Shown: positions 11,418 to 21,322 of the stretch, piece after piece
Position numbering within the stretch: position 1 is the stretch's first letter
How the letters are laid out: every line of letters begins with the position of its first letter
DNA from: Buddleja alternifolia
Lineage: Eukaryota > Streptophyta > Magnoliopsida > Lamiales > Scrophulariaceae
Reading direction: 5' to 3'
DNA length: 64,000 nt
Assembly: GCA_019426215.1 (NCBI GenBank)
Contig: CM033396.1
Location: 27,481,101 to 27,545,100, forward strand
Translations under genes and position numbers: made by a program
Notes under the pieces: generated by a model
The model's database searches: none
What the model saw: only the letters and a program-made list of their open reading frames with translations
Told to the model about the DNA's origin: nothing

Positions 11418-11577
11418 TTGGGAAAATTCTATGTCACACCGGTACCAATGGTCCCGGTGGGGCATAAACCATTGGATGGGGGTATTTTAGTAAATACCCC
11501 CCCCCCCTATTTGTGGGATCCAATGGTCTATGCCACACCGGGACCATTGGTACCGGTGTGGCATAGAACTGCCCCAA
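11418..11577. mobile_element. Palindromic MITE-like element 1
   Basis: Arms 11427-11466 and 11529-11568 are 40-base inverted repeats with two mismatches, reading TTCTATG, CACACCGGTACCAATGG, TCCCGGTG, GGCATA. The inverted repeat continues inward (ACCATTGGAT / ATCCAATGGT) to a core GGGGGTATTTTAGTAAATAC and C-run. The ends are related to the element at 14161. No target duplication is certain. Confidence 0.7.
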
Positions 11578-12348
11578 TAGTTGGATAAAGAGTGAAGTAT
11601 AAATGAAATAAGGAGTATTATCCCCTCTGGAACCATGTCCAAAAGAAGGAATACAAAGTTTATGAGTTCTAATGATCTACGGATACCAGGTTTAATGGCC
11701 AACTCAAACTTTTTTCCGAACGTTAAAGTTTGAGCCTAGGTAGTGGTAGCCGAGTCAATGAACTCCTGTAAAACCAAACAAGAGTTGCCAAGGTGGTCTC
11801 ATAACTCAACAAAAATGCCCAATATTTTTTCAACGGCTAATTATCTACAACTCTAACAATCTCATTTAACAGAACTCATATTTCTCATAATCATAGTACA
11901 AACCGTTTCCAGCATTGAATGCTGTATACATATAACGTATAATGCACTTCTCAACTTATCAGATTTCGTATTCTTCCGCTAAGATGAGATTAAAAGCACA
12001 ATTAAGTACACATTTTAATTTAATTATGTTTAGCTTGAAGAAAAATTTAGCTAATAGTTTGTTATTTTTTTATCATGCATACTGATATTTTAGTTAATGG
12101 ATCCCATCAAAACAGTTCATGAGTGATTTATCTGTTTAGGTTATAGACATGAAATTAATCTTTTTTTCTGGTACGTGTGGGTACCCAAGTGTTTATGTGG
12201 CGACGTGAGTTGATTATGTTTTTATATAACAAAATTAACGGAAACAAAAAATGGACAATTAAAAATACATTTATTGTATTTAAGTAATTTCAATTTAGTA
12301 ACATTTGATTGAAAGTGATAATTAAAGTGTCAGTACCCAAGTGTTTAT

Positions 12349-12543
12349 TGTTAGATTAGAGAAAACCCCGTAGGGAACTTGTATTATTGAGTAACATATT
12401 TATAGAGTTACAAGAGAAAGAATACAAGGAAACCCTAAACTCTAAAGAAGGTAAAAGATAAATATGGTAATAAGAATACTAGTCTAACTAGGAAAGCAAT
12501 AATAATACTAATCTAACTAGGAGAGCAATAATAATATCTAACA
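12349..12543 (-). repeat. TRIM LTR (3' copy)
   Basis: A 195-bp LTR bounded by TG and CA. The next bases inward (CTCCCCCACAG) are the complement of the polypurine tract, so this is the 3' LTR of the minus-strand element. Confidence 0.88.
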
Positions 12544-13162
12544 CTCCCCCACAGTCGAAATATGAGGTCTCGAACGCTGAGACTGGAATGAAAAACCAAG
12601 AAGTCGGGATGGTACTCTTTTGGTGTAGAGAATGCTTCTTATCAGCATCTTTTATTTTCTTTGCCTTCTTGGTTGATAGATTTAATCTTCAACAAGCGGC
12701 GGCCGATCAAACGGTGGCAGTGATAGAGGCGGTGACTGATCAAACGGCGGCGATAAAACATGGCCAGAGAAAAAGAAAGAAAAAATTAGAGAATAAAAAA
12801 GATGGCTATTCTTTTATGTTAACAACAATCAAAAGAACCCATATATACTTATATGGGTGGAAAAAGAATTTTTAAGATTCAGCAAAAAAAATAAAAATTA
12901 GGAGTTGAACATCTCGCAATTTAACGCCATGAAAGTGGCTAAGAATTAGAGATGTGGAAAGAATGAATATAGAGAAAGAAAGAAGAAAGAAAGATTTGTT
13001 GGCAGAAGCTGCACTACACAAAAAGTGGTGGGCTGCCATTGTTGTGTGTGGGAAGAAGAAAAGAAAAAAAAAAAGGGAGCCGGACGGGGACGACAATGGT
13101 AGAGGTTGGCGGAAGCGATAGATCGTGAGGGTTGAAAGAAGAAATCCCTTAGCTCGATACCA

Positions 13163-13357
13163 TGTTAGATTAGAGAAAACCCCGTAGGAAACTTGTATTA
13201 TTGAGTAACATATTTATAGAGTTACAAGAGAAAGAATACAAGGAAACCCTAAACTCTAAAGAAGGTAAAAGATAAATATGGTAAAAAGAATACTAGTCTA
13301 ATTAGGAAAACAATAATAATACTAATTTAACTAGAAGAGCAATAATAATATCTAACA
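13163..13357 (-). repeat. TRIM LTR (5' copy)
   Basis: A 195-bp LTR whose inner edge abuts the primer site at 13147-13162. Near-identity to the other LTR indicates a fairly recent insertion. Confidence 0.88.
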
Positions 13358-13666
13358 TTTACGTGGCGTTATTCTCTTAGCATTTCTCCTTTTATGTCCA
13401 CAATGCGAAATACAATGATAGATAATAATGATTATGAATCCGAGAGAAAATAATAATTACCAAAAATCACGGGTTTATGTAGTCTTCTATTTGAATCCAA
13501 TATTTATACATTTAAATTATGTAGTTATTCTCACAATCATAAGAAAACAGTTTTGTACTACCACATGCAAAATTAATATGTATAGTTGACCAATATTCAA
13601 TTGTATGGACAACAGTATTAACTGATTTGTAATTATAAATTACTCCTAGACAATTCTCGTTTTCTA

Positions 13667-13690
13667 CAATATATATATATATATATATAT
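13667..13690. repeat. (AT)n microsatellite
   Basis: A simple TA run in AT-rich DNA. The minus-strand open frame 13940-13512 that crosses it has no recognisable domain and is not called. Confidence 0.8.
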
Positions 13691-13734
13691 GTAATCTCAA
13701 CATTAATTTTCCTAATAATATGAATATAATTAAA

Positions 13735-13766
13735 TGTTCACGTGCAACGCATATACTGTGTACTAA
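13735..13766 (+). mobile_element. Helitron-type 3' terminus (degenerate)
   Basis: CACGTGCAACGCATATAC followed by CTAA (13763-13766) resembles the GTGCAACGCAC-hairpin plus CTRR end common in plant Helitrons, but the hairpin is degraded. Confidence 0.3.
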
Positions 13767-14154
13767 TATATTAAAGTACATGAATGAGGTATGGATAGTT
13801 ACTAATAAATCAACTTGAACAGACAAGGGAATAACCGTCTCGGCGTATACTTTCATGTACTCATTCTGAACATTTTGTATGGATTTAAGGAAAAGTATAT
13901 ATAATAAAGGAATTAAATAGTGATTGATGGATGCCTGCACGAGCTATTACATCAGTCAGAAAACAGTAAGTGTAGTGGGAGTGGTCTTTTTGCCTCACAA
14001 TTTATAGTACATATACACGCTCTTGAAAGGAACATGTCATATATATTTTTGTAGATTGCGGAGCCCTCAATCCCTGATTTTTACATTAGAAATCCACACC
14101 AATCACTTTTTTAACTGTTCCATTTTGGACTTTCGCTAATGTTCTTGCTCTACT

Positions 14155-14276
14155 TTGGGAAATTCTATGCTGATCTCAATTCAATTTTCATCATTAAATT
14201 TGGGAATAATTTAGTAAATTACCCAAATTCAATGGTGAAAATTAGACCGAGACCAGATCAGCATAGAATTTCACCT
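14155..14276. mobile_element. Palindromic MITE-like element 2
   Basis: Arms 14161-14204 and 14222-14270 are inverted repeats (AATTCTATGCTGATCT, AATTTTCA, ATT, AATTTGGG), with a small indel in the left arm. The core AATTTAGTAAATTACCC resembles the core of the element at 11418. Both elements also share the outer TTTGGGAAA-TTCTATG end, but their stems differ in sequence. Confidence 0.65.
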
Positions 14277-14287
14277 CTACTTTTCTG

Positions 14288-14998
14288 ACTCATGTACACG
14301 GATACAGATACAAAAATGCAAGTACAATACGATGCGGATACAAAATACGACAAACTCCAAAATTGTAGGATACGATACGTTGAGGATACGAATATATATA
14401 TAATATTTTTTTTAAAAAAAAATTAGTTAGTATGTTTATCATCATAAATAAAAGTGAAATACTGACACATGTTCATTGTTTATAAGTTCAAAATTTTTTG
14501 AAAGTAACCATAATATTTCATCATTTGCGGCGGTGTAAGAATGTCATTTCATTGATACTAACATTTACCATCTTATCCAAAATCTTTGGTAATAAAGTGT
14601 AAATGATAGATTTCACGTGAAGCAAGAGAAGAAAAAATATATTAAGAAGCGAAACCGAAACGGTTTTTTGCTTCTTTAAATTTCCTTAATGTTTGTTTAG
14701 TCTTTTAACGTATGGTCAAAATCATTATTATTTTCTTATTTTAACCTAGGAAGTATTATATAATATTAAAAAAATACTATATCTAATATTCAAGGCGTGT
14801 CAGATAATTCAAATTTTGTATGAGATACGACATCTGAAAGTATCGGATACAGTATCCAGAATTTTCTTTTTTACTTAATTTTTGGATATGTAAAAAGGGT
14901 ATCCGCTACATATCCGGGTGATACTGTACGATATCGTATCCGATACGAGTACGATACTGTACGGGTCCAATTTTAAGCATATTCGTGCATCATAGGTT
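14288..14998. mobile_element. Putative TIR DNA-transposon fossil (GATACG-rich)
   Basis: Ends are loosely inverted (ATG-TACACGGATAC left; GTGCATCAT right, reverse-complemented). Both subterminal regions are rich in GGATACGATACG / CGTATCCGATACG words pointing in opposite directions. There is no open frame and no clear target duplication. The superfamily is undetermined. Confidence 0.35.
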
Positions 14999-15075
14999 TC
15001 TACTTTACCATTTTGGGCCGGGGTAAATATGTTTTTGCGTTTGAATCATTCTTTAGTTATTCATCTTTTCGTCAA

Positions 15076-15145
15076 CACATATTGAGTTAGTTGGTAAGGA
15101 ATAAGTCACTTCTTGTTAGAAGATTGTGAGTTTGTATCACTCTGT
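15076..15145 (+). mobile_element. SINE-like head
   Basis: GAGTTAGTTGGTAAGG (15084-15099) resembles an A box and GTGAGTTTGTATCAC (about 15126-15140) a degenerate B box, with the spacing usual for plant tRNA-derived SINEs. The head is cut on its right by the gypsy segment at 15165. Confidence 0.4.
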
Positions 15146-15164
15146 TATGCCTGTGTTGGTGGAC

Positions 15165-16148
15165 TGATAGGAGTCATTTTTGCACATGTTCTTAACCCCT
15201 TTTATTGACGATTTAGGTCCATTTATAGCTTGATTTGTGCCACTAGTATGTTTAATATGTATATTAAGTGAATTCAGGCAATAAGCGACGATGCACGAAG
15301 AAAAGGGCAAAAGACGGTGTATCGATCAATTTCCCAAAGGATCCTTCGCAGATTGGCGCCTAGGCGCTAGATAAGCCACGCCCAGGCGCCAGCCGAAGAG
15401 AAGAACAGGCAGCCCACGCAGTGCGGTGCCTAGGCGCCGCACATCCCGCGCCTAGGCGTGACTCATGTGGTGCCCAAGCGCCGGATCTCACTCAGCAGGA
15501 AGAATTGGTACGCACAGCCGCGCCCGAGCGCCACTTTCCACACGCCCAGGCGCCATTTCCTGCTACCACTAGTCTTGGTTCCTCAACTCCACTGTCTCCT
15601 CCTCTCATTGAGATCCGTCTTCCCTTTCCAAATGCACAGAAAAAAAAAGGAGATGAATCCGAGTTTCCTCCGTATTTTGTCTATTCTTCGTGAGGTGAGG
15701 ATAAATATTCCTTTTGTGGACGCTATTTTGCAAATGCCAAACTATGTTAAGTTCTTCAAGGATATTCTCTCCAACAAGAAAAAGTGGGAGGAAAATGAAA
15801 CGGTTTGTCTAACCGAGGAGTGCTCCACCGTCTTACTTAACAAATTACCTTGCAAGCTAAAGGACCCAGGGAGTCTCACAATATCTGCACTATTGGCCAT
15901 CTCAAGTTCGACAAAGTTCTTTGTGATTCGGGAGCGAGTATCAACTTTCTTCCCTACTCTATTTTTAAGACGCTAGACCTTGGAGATCCTACGCCAACAT
16001 CCATGTCCGTGCAATTGGCGGATCGCTCTAACAAGAAACCAAAGGGCATTATCGAGGATGTCATTGTACAAGTCGATGAGTTCTTCTATCCGGTTGACTT
16101 CATGGTTCTCGAAATGGATAGTGACATTGACGTCCCCTTGATTCTAGG
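15165..16148 (+). mobile_element. Athila-like gypsy family A: plus-strand arm (LTR end + gag-pro)
   Basis: It begins exactly at an LTR terminus (TGATAGGAGTCATTTTTGC) and follows the family A LTR to about 15455. There it jumps, at a shared CGCCTAGGCGTGA word, into the gag-protease region. The protease part (15880-16148) carries the catalytic DSGAS and ends LILGRP. This arm is nearly the reverse complement of the minus-strand gag-pro at 18240-18930, forming a large inverted repeat. Frames are broken (15458-15976 and 15850-16206 overlap out of frame). It ends in a C-run that joins the inverted polypurine tract of the minus-strand part. Confidence 0.8.
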
Positions 16149-17827
16149 AAGACCCCCCCCAAACTTATCAATTGCTCGTCCTCGAGCAATAAAAGCTATA
16201 AGATAGGAAAAACATCATCAAACACGGGAGAAACAAAAAGAAAAAAACTACCTAACTCACTTTCGTGGAGTACACGTTTGCATTTAGCGAATGCAACAAG
16301 CCTTTGAACCCTTGAGTTACCTCAAAGGACGAGTTATAGTCTTGTGAGGGTTTGCATACGATATACCCACAAAATCGAAAGATTTTCAACCCCGATCAAC
16401 AAATACGCAAATCAATATGATTAATAAAAATGCAATGGCATGAATTCATCTGTTTAAGCTCAGAATTACATATATACACACGTCACTCACTTGCTCATGT
16501 TACGCCTTAACGTCGAAAAGACCATCTTAAAGGTGTAGTGTAATAAATCTCAAGTATTATAGTCAAGTGGCATTCTTACCACTTTTCAAGCATTAATCCC
16601 ATATCTATCAACCTTCGATTAGTCACATGGCACGAGAATTGAAGAAAACTTTATAGCCACTTAAAATTCATCACTTTATCCACTTTAAGCTTTAACTTAT
16701 GCAACTTTCAACTCAAACATTAGAGGCTAGACCATGTGCAATGTTCGGTTCTCTTAGGCTTTCTAAGACACCCTTGTAATGAGCTTTAAGCCAATAACTC
16801 CCAAACCGGATGGCTTTAGGGTATTGAGTGTAGAGAATCTCCTAAGGGCTTAATTGCTCGAGTGTCAAAGGCCACAAAACCAAACTAGGTCCTTATTCAC
16901 TTTACAGTTGCATTGGCTTGAGCTTAGCTCAAATTAGCATAATAGTACAGTTTCTAGTCATGGTACTCTTCTCCTCCAGTATCTATTAAGCCTGACTTTT
17001 GTAGTCATACCAATGTTCAACCTCTTTTATTATTGTTAAGCATACAAAGCTAACATTCTCAACTCATAACTCATGTAAAAATTCCAAGTTGATATTTTCA
17101 GGAACAAGCCTTTAAGTGTTTCATAATGGTTGTCCACTCAAATCCTCTACCCTCGATTTAAGTGCATATGTGAATAATCTTAAGGACAATCTAGTCTCGT
17201 TTAGGGTCCCACAAGCAGGGAAACGATGTGTATATTCATTAAAATCTACATTGATAGAGAAAACATGACATGTATTCAAATTAACCATTCTCAATGCATC
17301 GAGTGAAGGGTTGAAATTCTATTCAAAAAATTTCAAAATTGCACAAGTTTCACATGTAGATGTACCATCCCCCAAACTTGGACTGAAATATATAAAGCAT
17401 GGATAAACACGACTATAATGGATCTAGTATACCCCCCCCCCCCACAAACTTAACATGAACATTGTCCCCAATGTTCGAAAAAGAAAAGGGTAAAGTACAC
17501 ATCACCATAGGGTTGCTGAAAAGCAAACCCAAGTCCTTGAATGCAAATGTATCCAAGAGTGGCAACAGCGATGAGAGCCATGAATGCAACAACTACACAC
17601 GAAACAATGCTAGCCAGACAAAGCGTTAAGAATGGATAGAAGCGAGAAACGAAAAGCACCAAACAACAAAACATAAGATAACAGAAATAAACAAGCATCT
17701 ACTAGAAAAACAGATGAAACAACCACAACAAAAACAAAAACGAAAAGAAAAGAAAACTTACAAACTTGAGTTACCTCCCAAGAAGTGTTTGTTTATAGCC
17801 ATTAGCTTGACTTTTGTGCTTTAAGGT
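16149..17827 (-). mobile_element. Family A gypsy 3' untranslated region and polypurine tract
   Basis: On the minus strand, the end of pol (about 17770, with the gypsy hallmark CTTCTTGGGAGGTAACTCAA) leads into about 1.6 kb of non-coding sequence. This contains ACATTGGGGACAATGTTCAT and a poly-G run (17450-17434). It ends CTCGAGGACGAGCAATTGAT then AAGTTTGGGGGGG at 16165-16149, the classic tract that should precede the 3' LTR. Instead the inverted gag-pro arm follows. The small open frame 17698-17450 is not a gene. Confidence 0.7.
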
Positions 17828-19206
17828 TCAAATAGGTGGCCCATTTAGAACGATAATATCCTTGCCATTTCTCCTTTTGTTCTTAGACCCCACTCGTCTC
17901 CACTCATATTGTGGTGATTTGAGATTAGACCTTTGTTCCGGATTTGTCTTATCGATCTCACGAGCACGTAGATGTGGTAGAATGTACTTCATGCAAAAGT
18001 TATTTTTTCTCACCTTGCCTTGTTGCTCATTGAGGACCTCATCCTCCACCTTAAGAGTGCCTTTAGTCTTACCAAGTGCGCATTTCTCATCAAACAAAAG
18101 GTGGATAGGATCGACATATGAACAAGTAAGATCATCCATAGGCGGTTGTATGTCATGATAAACATCGAATATCACCTTGTCGGCACCGACCTTCAATGTC
18201 AACTTACCCTTTCCACTTCGATCTTGGCGTTGCTAGTGGCTAGGAAGGGTCTTCCTAGAATCAAGGGGACGTCAATGTCATTATCCATTTCGAGAACCAC
18301 GAAGTCAACCGGATAGAAGAACTTGTCGACTTGTATAATGACATCCTCGATAATGCCCTTTGGTTTCTTGATAGAGCGATCCGCCAATTGCACGGACATG
18401 GATGTTGGCGTAGGATCTCCAAGGCCTAGCTTCTTAAAAATAGAGTAGGGAATAAGGTTGATACTCGTTCCCGAATCATAAAGAGCTTTGTCGAACTTGA
18501 GATGGCCAATAGTGCACGGTATTGTGAGACTCCCTAGGTCCTTTAGCTTGCAAGGTAATTTGTTAAGTAAGACAGCGGAGCACTCCTCGGTTAGACAAAC
18601 CGTTTCATTTTCCTCCCACTTTTTCTTGTTGGATTGAATATCCTTGAAGAACTTAACATAGTTTGGCATTTGCAAAATAGCATCCATAAAAGGAATATTT
18701 ATCCTCACCTTACGAAGAATAGACAAAATACGGAGGAAACTCGGATCTATCTCCTTCTTTTTCTTTTTCTGTGCATTTGGAAAGGGAAGACGGATCTCAA
18801 TGGGAGGAGGAGGCATTGGAGTTGAGGAACCAAGACTAGTGGCAGCAGGAAATGGCGCCTGGGCGTGTGGAAAGTGGCGCTCGGGCGCGGCTGTGCGTAC
18901 CAATTCTTCCTGCTGAGTGAGATCTGGCTCCTGGGCGCCATATGAGTCATGCCTAGGTGCGGGAGTGCGTAGCAGATTTCCAATTCCAGGTGTGTCTGGC
19001 GCCTGGGCGCCATCTGAGGGGGGCTTGGGCGCCGATATGCGAACAGAATCACTTTCCACTTGTTTCCCACTTCTCAAAGCAATTGCATAGCATTGTTCTT
19101 TCGGGTTCTTCTCCGTGTCGCTTGGTAGAGTTCCCAAGGCTCTTGCACTAATCGTGTTAGAAATTTTACCCATTTGTGTTCGTATATCCTTCATCTCCAT
19201 GAACAT
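17828..19206 (-). pseudogene. Family A gypsy gag-end/protease and truncated pol
   Basis: The minus-strand open frame 19206-18199 (335 codons) covers the gag C-terminus with repeated AQAP-type peptides, then LPFPNAQKKK, the linker INIPFMDAILQMPNYVKFFKD, and an aspartic protease with LYDSGTSINLIPYSIF and VPLILGRPFLATSNA. A second frame (18202-17828) continues with the short region that normally precedes reverse transcriptase (MDDLTCSYVD), then switches to a basic tail ending VLNGPPI, which precedes the pol-end hallmark. Reverse transcriptase, RNase H and integrase are missing, so this copy was non-autonomous, carrying only gag and protease. Identity rests on motif reading; the Athila-like lineage is inferred. 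Confidence 0.82.
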
Positions 19207-21162
19207 ATCCTACATCATATTACGGAGTTCATTGATCGCCATATCCGATTTCTTTATTTGAATATCAAGTCGCTCATCGATCGTGGGAGGTCGTACTTGC
19301 CCTTGCCCTTGTACATTGAGATTTCCTTACCTCAGAGGTGGGTTATTGAAAGGAGGCCTCGGGGGTTGGTAAATGCCCGATTGTGCATTTTCTTCGGGGT
19401 TTGGTCTCTTTGGGAAGTTTTCGGGTACGTGAAAGTTCAACCGTTGTCAATTATGATTCCCAACAAAATTTACATCTACAATCTCCAGTTCCGGGGCAAC
19501 CACTTCCTCTAATTCATGAACACAAGCAACCCTTCGATTTGATGGAGGAAGCTCATCATCCTCTTCGGGGTAGAGTTCATCCTCCCTAGCCATTTGCTCA
19601 AGCTTAATCCACACGGTCCTACTATCAAGGTCCAAGAGGTCACCATCGGCTCCCGCATTGAGTCGGTGTCGAATCCGAGATCGGACTCCATTATAGAAAT
19701 ATTGCACTTGCTCGTCTCATGTATAATTGTGATCGGAGCACTTCCGTAGCATACCCTTGTACCTTGCCCATGCGGATGCTAAAGACTCGTTCCTTGTTTG
19801 TTTGCAGTGTTTTAAAAGGCGAAGGCAAGGGGCGAGGCGTAAGCCCCGAGGCATGAGGAGTATGCCCCGCGAATTTTGCTTTTTAAGTTTAAATATATAT
19901 ATATATATATAATGTTAAGAATTAATTTAAATTAGCTAAAAATTATAAAAATGGAAGGAAAAAATTAAGATAGAGAAAGTTAAAAATAATAAAATATTCA
20001 ACCATGCAAACTAAAAAGTCCGAGCTCAACTCTTGCCAAAAACAATCAAGATAGATAAATAATTATTTCAAATTCTAGCGTTACACAAAACAAAGATTTA
20101 AAATAATAGTTGACGAGCACTAATTTACTCAATCACTATCAAAAGTCTCATCAGTAAGATCATTATTTTCATCTTCGACTCTCAATACTCGAGCACTTAG
20201 CCTGCTGCTGTTGTTGTTTAGTTTTTTTTTAATGTTAGATTAAACTAAATAAGTGGGTCATGGGTTTTTACTAAAAGAATTAAAACATGTAAAAAGTTTA
20301 TATGGGCCTAAAAGGGTGGGTTTTAGATTGGAAATTAGAAAAAAAATCAATTTAGGCTTAAAATCATACCATATGGACATGAAATACATAGGGCGTATGC
20401 CCAAGGATTGAGCGCGTTTTTGCCCGGGGCATACCCCCCAATTGATTGGGCGTACGCCCACGAGGGGTTACGCCCCCCTCCTATTGCCCCGTGCCTTTCA
20501 GCAACGCCTCGCCCTGGGCGTACGCCCTGGGCGCGCCCCGAGACTGCCTTTTAAAACACTGTCTGTTTGAACCCTTTGATCTCACTTCTAACCTCATTGA
20601 TTTTTGATGGAGGGAAGAATTTGTTGAGAAACTCATCTACTAGATCATCCCACGTTTCAATTGATTGTGGGGGCAACGACTTGTACCAAAGCATTGCCTC
20701 ATCCTTCAAAGAGAAATGAAACAATCGGAGGCGGATGGAATCAAGATCTCATGGGTTGAATTGCATAGTAGAGATCACATTCTCAAAGTGATCTAGGTGG
20801 TCATGAGGTGAGTCTCTAGAGTCACCATAAAACGGTTCCGCTTGAACCATCCCGAACATATGAGAAGGAATGTGGAAATGTGGAGTAGCAAAGTCCGGGA
20901 AGATAATGGGTCTCGGTGTAGTGTGTACCCGGGGTGGTTGATTACCACGAACCGATGGAAGAGGCGGTGGAGGTTCCGGTTGCATAGCTTGGAGTATATT
21001 TTGCAACCATTCCCTATTTTCCTGAAGATTCATATCGGGAAAGTTTCCATTCGGATTTTGATTGAAATTGTGGGCCATTTCTCAAGTTCATCTACTAGCC
21101 CGAAGAACACGCTCTATCTCGGGCTCAAAATCGTATAGGGGCTCGTTGGATGAGCGGGTCAT
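19207..21162 (-). pseudogene. Family A gypsy gag, split by a hAT-like element
   Basis: Minus-strand gag. The start MTRSSNEPLYDFEPEIERV (ATG at 21162-21160) is of Athila gag type and is followed by an early stop. The next frame (21078-20749) has FATPHFHIPSHMFGMVQAEPF and HDHLDHFENVISTMQF, continuing in another frame with RLRLFHFSLKDEAMLWYKSL to about 20580. The hAT-like insertion 19805-20561 interrupts it. Gag resumes at 19707-19447 with MQYFYNGVRSRIRHRLNAGA, the conserved end of the capsid region. Stops and frameshifts make it a pseudogene. Confidence 0.8.
19805..20561. mobile_element. Non-autonomous hAT-like transposon
   Basis: Terminal inverted repeats CAGTGTTTTAAAAGGC and GCCTTTTAAAACACTG. 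The 8-bp flanks are TTTGTTTG (19797-19804) and TCTGTTTG (20562-20569), 7 of 8 matching, as expected for hAT. The 757-bp body has GC-rich ends (GGGGCGAGGCGTAAGCCCC; GGGCGTACGCCC words) and an AT-rich middle with no transposase. It interrupts the family A gag. Confidence 0.88.
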
Positions 21163-21300
21163 GCACCACAAGTCAAACCTTTCAATTAAGCACAAGAAAC
21201 AAAATTAGACTAATACGAAAATAAGAGAAAGGCAAGAAATAAACAACAACTAAGAATTATGAAAACGTAAACGAAAATAAAAAACTAAAAATAAACAAGT

Positions 21301-21316
21301 CCCCGAAACGGCGCCA
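21301..21316 (-). other. Primer-binding site of the family A gypsy
   Basis: On the minus strand TGGCGCCGTTTCGGGG follows the LTR end after TTTT. This is the common plant gypsy (Athila-type) primer site, beginning TGGCGCCGTT. Confidence 0.85.
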
Positions 21317-21322
21317 AAAACT

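Larger units (their letters stand above)
12349..13357 (-). mobile_element. Complete TRIM-like non-autonomous LTR retrotransposon
   Basis: Two 195-bp direct repeats (12349-12543 and 13163-13357), differing at 6 positions by my count, start TGTTAGAT and end ATCTAACA. On the minus strand the right LTR is followed directly by TGGTATCGAGCTAAG, close to the tRNA-Met primer site (TGGTATCAGAGC). The polypurine tract GTGGGGGAG lies just before the left LTR. The 5-bp flanks are TTTAT (12344-12348) and TTTAC (13358-13362), a target duplication with one change. The roughly 620-bp interior has no retroviral protein; its open frames (12588-12875 plus, 13096-12872 minus) look fortuitous. Ends and primer site point to a copia-derived parasite element. 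Confidence 0.9.

Noticed and set aside
12588..13096. Two open frames inside the TRIM element as genes
   Set aside because: No homology recognised, opposite strands, and compositionally simple; the element is non-autonomous.
13512..13940. 142-codon minus-strand open frame
   Set aside because: Crosses an (AT)n microsatellite and a Helitron-type end; no domain or conserved block recognised.
17434..17450. Poly-C/G runs here and at 11501-11514 as assembly errors
   Set aside because: Both are explained by biology: a gypsy polypurine-type tract and the loop of a palindromic element; run length may still be miscounted.
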